This document shows, one piece after another, positions 57,772-64,000 of a DNA stretch of 64,000 bases. Each line of letters opens with the position of its first letter. Position 1 is the first letter of the stretch. The stretch comes from DATGKG01 sp963851325 (lineage in GTDB: Bacteria; Desulfobacterota; Binatia; Binatales; Binataceae). Position numbers and translations under genes: made by a program. Under the pieces are notes generated by a model that did no database searches, was not told where the DNA came from, and saw only the letters and a program-made list of their open reading frames with translations. The DNA lies in assembly GCA_963851325.1 (NCBI GenBank), contig CAWKOR010000001.1, positions 1,860,001 through 1,924,000 on the forward strand, written 5' to 3'.

Positions 57772-58983
57772 TCAGGTATTGCGATCGCGCGGGCGGCCGA
57801 ACCCGAAAGCTTCGGGACTGCCTTCCCCGCCCAACTCGAAGATCGTCCTTCCGACGGCGGTCAGGATCAGGTCAAGATTTTCGTGGCGACAATAGAATTG
57901 CCAGTCGCGCATGATACGCGCTATCGGACTTGGCTCCATGTAGATCGACGAGCCGCAGCAGGCTTGAACGAGATCGATTACGCGCTGCACCGCGGTTTGT
58001 GAATATGCCCGGAGCATCCGGCTATAGTCGAATGCCTGTGGGTACTGCCGAGTGCGATATAGCTCGGCCGTTTCGGCCAACAGCAATTCTGCGGTCACCA
58101 GCATGACCTTGGCCTCGGCCAGGTGGTGTTGAATGAAAATGTCAGAGGTGCGGCGGCGTTCGCGCAGATATTTGACTGCGTACTCGAACAGATGAGCGCC
58201 GACCCCCTGGAAGTTCGAGGAAAACTGCGGCAGATAGCGCGCCTGCACTTGCAACGTCCAGTATGAGCCCGGTGACCCAATGACTGCATCATCGGCAACA
58301 AACGCGTGGTCGAAGTCGACCTCATGACTCACGGTTGCCCGCATCCCGGTCGCCCGATCCCACCAGCGCGGCTGAACCTTCACGCCGCGGCTTTCGCAAT
58401 CAACTGCGCATAGCAGGAGCTGGCTCATCGGATTGGCAACGTTATCCGGAAACGCGAATACGATCGCGAATTTCGCCGCGCCGGCGTTGGTCGAATAAAA
58501 CTTGCGCCCGGTCAACTCCCATCCCCCGCTCACGCGATGCGCCACCATGAAGATGGGACGCTCACCCGTCGCCGGCTGCCCGTTCTGTTCCGAGCCCCAT
58601 CCCCCATAAATCGCTCCCGCTTCTACCACGGGCCGCAGAAAGCGTTCCTTTTGTTCGGGAGTGCCGAGCAGCGCGACCGTATGGGTCATGTTGGTGTGAA
58701 CCTGCTGACTATGACAACTGGCGCTGTCGACGCTGGCCAGCGCGCGGGTCACCAGCCAAACCGGCAGTGGATCGTCGGTATCCGGCCCGACTCCCAGTCC
58801 ACCCAATGCGGGCGGAACGCACATCGCATCCAGCTTCGCTTGATGGAGCGCATCAAACAGCTCATGCGGAAAGCGGTTTTCGCGATCCCAGGTCTCTGCG
58901 TTTGGCGCGCTCACGTCCGCCGCGATGCGTTCGGCGGTTTCGACCAATTGTACGGATGGCGGAGAGAGTTTTTCCTTGAGCAT
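57772..58983 (-). CDS. Acyl-CoA-dehydrogenase-fold flavoprotein (DszC/SfnB-like)
   Basis: A 403-residue protein with an acyl-CoA dehydrogenase fold. It has a VHTNMTHTVALLGTPEQKERF segment in place of the normal substrate region and a C-terminal MRDWQFYCRHEN. The layout is closer to flavin monooxygenases such as DszC than to fatty-acid dehydrogenases; the identity is tentative. ATG 58983 shares its A with the stop of the LLM gene upstream (TGATG), so the two are translationally coupled. Confidence 0.75.
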   Translation of the reverse strand: MLKEKLSPPSVQLVETAERIAADVSAPNAETWDRENRFPHELFDALHQAKLDAMCVPPALGGLGVGPDTDDPLPVWLVTRALASVDSASCHSQQVHTNMTHTVALLGTPEQKERFLRPVVEAGAIYGGWGSEQNGQPATGERPIFMVAHRVSGGWELTGRKFYSTNAGAAKFAIVFAFPDNVANPMSQLLLCAVDCESRGVKVQPRWWDRATGMRATVSHEVDFDHAFVADDAVIGSPGSYWTLQVQARYLPQFSSNFQGVGAHLFEYAVKYLRERRRTSDIFIQHHLAEAKVMLVTAELLLAETAELYRTRQYPQAFDYSRMLRAYSQTAVQRVIDLVQACCGSSIYMEPSPIARIMRDWQFYCRHENLDLILTAVGRTIFELGGEGSPEAFGFGRPRDRNT

Positions 58984-60287
58984 CAGCGTCCCCGTGAACT
59001 TTCGGGCGAGGAGTTCATGGTTTTTGTCGGACCGGACTTCTCAGCGGAAGGGTGTTCGAGCCGCAAGCCCGCGCGCTTAAGCAGCGGGAGCACGTTCTCG
59101 GCGAAGTAGCTTAGATCACTCAAATAGTTGTGAAATACCAGGCTCACGCAGTCGAGCCCGTTTTCCTTGAATTCTACGATCCGTGCTGCGATTTGCCGGG
59201 GATTTCCGATCACGCGAATGCCACCCCATACTGCGCCGCTGCGATCGATCGGGCGCTGGGCCTTGTCCACGAATGCCCTGGAGCCTTTCGGGTCCACCAG
59301 GCCCTTGCCCGGCGAATGCATCGCTTCAATCACCTCGAGGTCGGCGCGGTTGCATATCTCTTCGAAAACTTCGCGCGCCTCGGACTCGCTGTCACGACAT
59401 ATCACGTAGACATTGCCGGCGACCTTGAGGTCCCTTCCGTACCGGCGTCCGAAACTTTTGATGCGGTCGATGCCGCCTCGCATATCACGCAAGCCGGTAA
59501 TACTCGGGTCTCCGCCCGGCGAGGTGAAGATCCAGTCGCAGTGGCGCGCGGCGAAATCGAGTCCGACATCCGAGACACCCGCGTTCACCATGATTGGCAA
59601 ACGCGCCGGCTTGGGGCTCATCCACGCCGCTTCAGTATTCAGGAACTTGCCGTGAAAGGTGACGGGCTCGGGATCGCTCCAGATCCGTTTTACGACCGTA
59701 ACGAACTCCTCCGACATTTCGTAGCGCTCGTCGTGGTCGCGCCAAGGGACGCCGAAATGACGCGCGTTGAGTTCCGAGATTCCTGCGACAAAGTTGGGTC
59801 CCCACCGTCCCTCGCTGATTGTGTCGAGCGTCGCGCCGATCTTCGCGAAGAACAGAGGATGCACGCAGTGGTAGGCCGTGTGAATGGTGGAGATAAGCAA
59901 AATCCTTTGAGTGATGGTCGCGAGACCGGCCGCGACCGTCGTGGCGTCAAGCGCGGCGGCGCGCGTTCGGCCGTACCCGCCATAGCCGCCCTTGGTGTAA
60001 TAACCGTTCCCCATGAAGAGGTAGTCGAGCCCGATTCTATCAGCGAGCTGCGCCACTGCCGTGAGAAAATTCCACTCAATGGTGGTCTCCGTCGGTGTGA
60101 GCGAGGCGGTCCATGCGCCCTGGCCTTGGGGAAACATCAGGCCGAGAATCAGCGGCTCGCATTCGATCGTCTCGCGTGATGGCACTGCCGGGTCCTCTTG
60201 TCCATTGGCCAGTACGCCGAAACGGTACCGCGGGTCAAGTCTTGGGTACCGTGCGGATACCGGAGGGGAATCAGATTGATGTAGCAA
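58983..60287 (-). CDS. LLM-class flavin-dependent oxidoreductase
   Basis: A 434-residue luciferase-like protein with TM-barrel family segments (IGLDYLFMGNGYY, DTISEGRWGPNFVAG, DERYEMSEEFVTVVKRIW and PIMVNAGVSDVG), as in RutA/DmoA-like FMN monooxygenases. A TTG start is used at 60287; the first in-frame ATG is near residue 51. It is coupled to the DszC-like gene (TGATG), suggesting a two-step oxidation. The substrate is unknown. Confidence 0.82.
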   Translation of the reverse strand: MLHQSDSPPVSARYPRLDPRYRFGVLANGQEDPAVPSRETIECEPLILGLMFPQGQGAWTASLTPTETTIEWNFLTAVAQLADRIGLDYLFMGNGYYTKGGYGGYGRTRAAALDATTVAAGLATITQRILLISTIHTAYHCVHPLFFAKIGATLDTISEGRWGPNFVAGISELNARHFGVPWRDHDERYEMSEEFVTVVKRIWSDPEPVTFHGKFLNTEAAWMSPKPARLPIMVNAGVSDVGLDFAARHCDWIFTSPGGDPSITGLRDMRGGIDRIKSFGRRYGRDLKVAGNVYVICRDSESEAREVFEEICNRADLEVIEAMHSPGKGLVDPKGSRAFVDKAQRPIDRSGAVWGGIRVIGNPRQIAARIVEFKENGLDCVSLVFHNYLSDLSYFAENVLPLLKRAGLRLEHPSAEKSGPTKTMNSSPESSRGR

Positions 60288-60363
60288 TCTCTGCGACCAT
60301 GGTTGTAAATAGTCGGTATCGCTTCGAGGGCAAAATTTCCACCGACATTCGAGAGAGAATCAT

Positions 60364-61218
60364 ATGGGCACTTATCCTCACCCGGAGCTTTTGGCCGAAA
60401 CCGCGTGGCTTGCGGATCATCTTGCTGATCGCAACCTGCGAGTCATCGATGCCCGGTGGCCGACCGCAGAGCGTGGCGGCCAAGCGGCCTACCTCGACGG
60501 TCACATACCGAGCGCGGTCTACCTCGACGTGACCCGGGACATTGCCGATCCTGATGATCCAATTGCTGTGCAAATCGCACCGCCGCAGCGCTTTGCTGAG
60601 GCGATGAGCCGCGCCGGCATTAGCGACGAGACCCTAGTCGTGGCCTACGACGACGCGGGAGGTACGGTAGCCGCGCGCTTGTGGTGGGCACTGCTGTACT
60701 ATGGTCACCAGCAAGCGAAAATTCTCAACGGCGGCATCCGCAAGTGGAAAGCCGAGAACCGGCCACTGACGGTCGAGCTACCGGCACCTAGAATTGCCAA
60801 ATTCACAGCGAGGGTTCATCCACAACTGCGTAGTACGCTGGGAGATGTCGAAGCTGCGCGTCGCAACGGCGATGCATTGATTCTCGACGCGCGCATTGCG
60901 GCACAATTCCGTGGCGAGCAAACCGGCGGCATGCCGCGCGGCGGGCACATCCCGGGTTCGATCAATGTTCCCTTCACGCGCACCTTTGCGCGCGGTAACC
61001 AGGAACTCCTGCCGGCCGATGAGCTTGCCACGCTGTACCAACAAGCGGGCGCTTTAAGCCACCGCCGCGTGATTACCACCTGCGGCGCCGGGGTGGCGGC
61101 GGCGGGTGCGCTGTTCTGCCTGAGGCTACTCGGCTACGAAAACGTAAGCGTCTATGACGGCTCGTGGGACGAATGGTCAAGGCATCCGGAATTGCCAGTC
61201 GCGACGGGTGATGAATAA
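60364..61218 (+). CDS. Sulfurtransferase (tandem rhodanese)
   Basis: A 284-residue two-domain rhodanese/3-mercaptopyruvate sulfurtransferase. The active cysteine C240 is in the C-terminal loop CGAGVAA (more often CGSGVTA). The N-terminal domain lacks a cysteine and is inactive, as usual. It moves sulfur to cyanide or thiols. It is divergent from the LLM gene, 76 nt apart. Confidence 0.88.
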   Translation: MGTYPHPELLAETAWLADHLADRNLRVIDARWPTAERGGQAAYLDGHIPSAVYLDVTRDIADPDDPIAVQIAPPQRFAEAMSRAGISDETLVVAYDDAGGTVAARLWWALLYYGHQQAKILNGGIRKWKAENRPLTVELPAPRIAKFTARVHPQLRSTLGDVEAARRNGDALILDARIAAQFRGEQTGGMPRGGHIPGSINVPFTRTFARGNQELLPADELATLYQQAGALSHRRVITTCGAGVAAAGALFCLRLLGYENVSVYDGSWDEWSRHPELPVATGDE

Positions 61219-61377
61219 GCATCATGTGCAGGGATCGATTCGAACGGTACCCACGATCTCCAGCGGGTACCATCACTTTGACATTCTGAGCAACGCCATG
61301 TTATCTGCCCTTTCGATGCCACCGGCGGGAACATCGCGGCACAGCGATAAGCCAACCCCAATAGGGAGGGCACGTCG

Positions 61378-62292
61378 ATGATCTCACTGAAGGCCAAAGT
61401 AGCCGTCGTCACCGGGGCCGGGCGTGGAATCGGCCGCGGTGTCGCGGAGCTGCTGGCGCGCTATGGCGCGAAGGTGGTGGTCAATGACCTCGGCACCAGC
61501 GAGGCTGGCGAGGGAGCGGATGAAGGTATCGCCGCGCAGATAGCGCGCGAAATCACGCAGGCCGGAGGCGCGGCCGTCGCCAACCAGGACTCGGTCGCGA
61601 GCATCGCAGGCGGCGAGAAAATCGTTGATACTGCACTCAAACATTTCGGCCGCATCGACATCCTCATTAACAACGCCGGAATCCTGCGCGATCGCATGAT
61701 TTTCAAGATGAACGAGGAGGAGTGGGACGCGGTCATCAATACGCACCTCAAGGGTAGTTTCGCATGCACACGCGCTGCGACCGCGCATATGCGCGAACAG
61801 AAGAGCGGCCGGATCATCAATATGACTTCCACCTCGGGTCTGGTGGGCAACGTTGGCCAAGCCAACTACGCCGCAGCGAAGATGGGCATCGTATGGTTGA
61901 CGCGCGGAACCGCGCTCGACATGGCACGATACAATGTGACTGCAAACTGCATCGCGCCGTCTGCGTGCACCCGCCTTATCGGAACGATTCCCGGCGCAGA
62001 TGATCCCAAAAACGAACGGCTTAACCGTGTCAAGCGAATGTCGCCCGACCTGATTGCTCCGCTGGTCGTGTACCTGGCTTCTGATGAAGCGCAGGGAGTA
62101 TCGGGTCAGATCTTCGGCGTGCGCGGCAAAGAAATCATGGTCTACTCGCAACCGCGGCCCATTCGAACGATCGCGGACATAGAAGGATGGACGCCCGAAA
62201 AAGTTGCGGCGATGTTCAACAGCTCGCTCGGCGCTGCTTTGACCAAGCTCGAAACCACCGGCCAGGCCTTCGCCTACGAGCCGATCGTCTGA
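61378..62292 (+). CDS. SDR family dehydrogenase (3-hydroxyacyl-CoA type)
   Basis: A 304-residue SDR with the cofactor motif TGAGRGIGRG (residues 12-21), NDLGTSEAGEGADEG, NNAG and the catalytic YAAAK. The long form with NDLG and a longer C terminus resembles the dehydrogenase of multifunctional beta-oxidation enzymes. It lies 32 nt upstream of the next acyl-CoA-dehydrogenase-like gene. It probably acts on a hydroxyacyl-CoA. Confidence 0.88.
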   Translation: MISLKAKVAVVTGAGRGIGRGVAELLARYGAKVVVNDLGTSEAGEGADEGIAAQIAREITQAGGAAVANQDSVASIAGGEKIVDTALKHFGRIDILINNAGILRDRMIFKMNEEEWDAVINTHLKGSFACTRAATAHMREQKSGRIINMTSTSGLVGNVGQANYAAAKMGIVWLTRGTALDMARYNVTANCIAPSACTRLIGTIPGADDPKNERLNRVKRMSPDLIAPLVVYLASDEAQGVSGQIFGVRGKEIMVYSQPRPIRTIADIEGWTPEKVAAMFNSSLGAALTKLETTGQAFAYEPIV

Positions 62293-62324
62293 CCCGATCG
62301 CATCCAAATCCAAGGCGAGGCTCT

Positions 62325-63539
62325 ATGGAACTTCCGCTTGATCCCGAAGCCCGCAGAGCGCTGGCGCGTGTGGAACGCGTCGCGCGCGATGTGGTGGGTC
62401 CCGAAGCCGCTCAATGTGATCGGGAGAACCGCTTTCCGCACGCCGCGTTCGAGGCGCTGCGGCGCGACGGGCTATTGGCGATGGCCGTTCCCAGGGAGTT
62501 TGGCGGGATGGGCCTGGGCTTGGATGGCGATCCGCTCGCATGGACTCTCACACTCGAACTGCTTGCGCGCGCAGACTGCTCGACCTCGCAGACTTTTCAG
62601 ATCACCGGACACTGCCTGACCTATTTTGCGGAGCTGGGAACCGAGACGCAGAAGCGCAAGTATTTCGCCGAAGTGCTGGAACACGGAAAGCTGTTCTGCT
62701 CGGCGGGATCGGAACCATCCTTCCACACTACCGCGCGGGCCGGGCGGCGGATGCCGATCACCACCATCGCGCGCAAGACTCGCGACGGCTACGTGCTGGA
62801 TGGCCGCAAGCACTTCAACTCGCTGGCCGGTGTCGCCGACTGGTACGTGATCTTCGCCAACCTCGAGGGCATCGACGATCCGATGCACAGCCTCACCCTA
62901 TTCGTGGTGGCGAAAGACAATCCCGGGCTCGAAGTTGAAATGAATTGGGATGCAATGGGAATGCGCGCGACGGCGACCAATGGATTGCGGCTCAGGAGCT
63001 GCGTGGTACGCGAAGAAGACATTCTCGGGGCGCCCGGAGGATATTTCCGCTCGGTGATCAATAACGCTTATTTCATCGCGTTTGCTGCGAACTATCTCGG
63101 CGGGGCGCAAGCCGCCTACGACTGGGCGGCGGCCTATGTGGCAGAAAAGGTCGCGGGCGCCGAGGACTCGCTGATGCAGTATCACTTCGGTGAGGTGGAT
63201 ATCGCGATCGAGGCCGCCCGCATCGTCCTCTATGACGCGGCGGTTCTATGGCGGCGCTGGCTCGCCAACGGCCGGCGCGAGCAGGACCTCAAACCCGCCT
63301 ACCTGGCGTCGCATCGGGCGAAAGTCTTGTGCGCGCGCGCCGCGCTGCAGTCGACAGATACTGCGTTGGAAGCCTGCGGCGGCCGTGCGACGCTGAAATC
63401 GTCGCCGATTGAGCGGATCCATCGCGACGTGCGCACCTATACGGTAGCGCCACCGATAGTCGATCGCAGCCTCGAGCTGCTCGGGCGCAACAAGCTCACC
63501 AATCCGCAGTCGGCCGAGACCGAGTGGACCCTGCACTGA
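62325..63539 (+). CDS. Acyl-CoA-dehydrogenase-fold flavoprotein (DszC/SfnB-like)
   Basis: A 404-residue protein. It has FAD-fold segments ITGHCLTYFAELGTETQ and GRKHFNSLAGVADWYV, and a C-terminal ACGGRATLKSSPIERIHRD. The catalytic glutamate of acyl-CoA dehydrogenases is not seen; the aligned part reads TVAPPIVD. It resembles the gene at 57772-58983. ATG 62325 is used. The neighbours are an SDR and a CoA-transferase, so an acyl-CoA route is possible, but a monooxygenase role cannot be excluded. Confidence 0.78.
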   Translation: MELPLDPEARRALARVERVARDVVGPEAAQCDRENRFPHAAFEALRRDGLLAMAVPREFGGMGLGLDGDPLAWTLTLELLARADCSTSQTFQITGHCLTYFAELGTETQKRKYFAEVLEHGKLFCSAGSEPSFHTTARAGRRMPITTIARKTRDGYVLDGRKHFNSLAGVADWYVIFANLEGIDDPMHSLTLFVVAKDNPGLEVEMNWDAMGMRATATNGLRLRSCVVREEDILGAPGGYFRSVINNAYFIAFAANYLGGAQAAYDWAAAYVAEKVAGAEDSLMQYHFGEVDIAIEAARIVLYDAAVLWRRWLANGRREQDLKPAYLASHRAKVLCARAALQSTDTALEACGGRATLKSSPIERIHRDVRTYTVAPPIVDRSLELLGRNKLTNPQSAETEWTLH

Positions 63540-63563
63540 TCTTCGCTGATAGGAAACCTGCAG

Positions 63564-64000
63564 GTGAACGAGCAGCCCCGATTGCGAGTCATTGACTTGA
63601 GCACCAATCCGGCGGGCGGCTACGCGACGCGTCTGCTTGCCGCCTTCGGCGCCGAAGTCATCAAAGTCGAACCGCCTCGCGAGGGCGACCCCACGCGCGC
63701 AATTGGACCGTTTCCAAACGACCGTCCCGATCCCAACTGCGGGGCGACTTCGCTCTTCCTCGACATCAACAAGAAAAGCGTGACGCTGGATATCGCGAAA
63801 CCGGCTGGGCGCGAGATTCTCGGTCGCGTGCTCGAAGGGGCTGACGTCTTGATGGAGACCTTCCCGCCATCGAAGGCCGATGAACTGGGGCTGGACTACG
63901 CCGGTCTCGAGCGGCGCTTCCCGCGATTGGTACTGACCTCGATCACGCCCTTCGGAAAAGACGGACCGTATCGCAATTTTGAAGCCTGCGAACTTGTTCT
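63564..64000 (+). CDS. CaiB/BaiF-family CoA-transferase, cut by the window end
   Basis: The GTG start at 63564 opens a frame with family features: RVIDLSTNPAGGYATRLLAA, FGAEVIKVEPP and INKKSVTLDIAKPAGREIL, then TFPPSKADELGLDY. Only about 145 residues are present; the rest lies past the right end. It follows the previous stop by 24 nt, so it is probably cotranscribed with it. Confidence 0.88.
   Translation, partial: MNEQPRLRVIDLSTNPAGGYATRLLAAFGAEVIKVEPPREGDPTRAIGPFPNDRPDPNCGATSLFLDINKKSVTLDIAKPAGREILGRVLEGADVLMETFPPSKADELGLDYAGLERRFPRLVLTSITPFGKDGPYRNFEACELV

Overview
The window is high-GC chromosomal DNA from an uncultivated-type, soil or subsurface Gram-negative bacterium. Outer-membrane porins, a TolC-type channel and lipoproteins argue for a diderm. 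A deazaflavin (F420)-type nitroreductase, several luciferase-like flavin oxidoreductases, CaiB/BaiF CoA-transferases, amidohydrolases and acyl-CoA-dehydrogenase-fold enzymes together suggest a lineage such as Candidatus Binatota/Desulfobacterota-like bacteria. This placement is inference from gene content only. No rRNA, tRNA or CRISPR array was seen.

Region by region. (1) 0.2-4.9 kb holds cell-envelope genes: a frameshifted secreted protein, two outer-membrane beta-barrel proteins and small lipoprotein or anchored proteins. (2) 5.0-11.4 kb is a tripartite RND efflux operon (lipoprotein, pump, adaptor, TolC-like channel). (3) 11.4-18.9 kb holds small-molecule enzymes: an epimerase, a DDN-like oxidoreductase, a MarR regulator divergent from an FAD monooxygenase/epoxide-hydrolase pair, and two amidohydrolases. 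(4) 18.9-44.5 kb is an energy/ion/stress island. It has a BON protein, a Na,K-ATPase-like P-type pump, an IS3 remnant, a complete nine-gene N-ATPase operon (atpDCQRBEFAG, minus strand), universal stress proteins, a group 3b-like NAD(P)-linked [NiFe] hydrogenase with its protease, glycogen-type phosphorylase, a CBS protein, PEP synthase and small accessory proteins. (5) 44.9-50.1 kb is an overlapping operon for acetate/acyl-CoA ligase, pyruvate dehydrogenase E1 alpha, E1 beta, E2 and a small acyl carrier protein, with no E3. (6) 50.4-64 kb is a catabolic region: acyl-CoA-dehydrogenase-like proteins, two CoA-transferases (one cut by the window end), a methyltransferase, two flavin monooxygenases, a cysteine-dioxygenase-like cupin, a ferritin-like protein, a cytochrome c, a rhodanese and an SDR dehydrogenase.

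How the parts fit: region 4 pairs two ATP-driven cation pumps with H2 cycling, glycogen breakdown, PEP synthesis and stress sensors. That combination suits survival under energy or oxygen limitation. Regions 5 and 6 feed acetyl-CoA and oxidise unknown organic, possibly sulfur- or nitrogen-containing, substrates. The most distinctive items are the N-ATPase operon with a variant c-subunit ion site, the Na,K-ATPase-like pump beside it, the acs-PDH-ACP operon, and the ferritin-like/cupin/flavin-monooxygenase operon at 54-57 kb.
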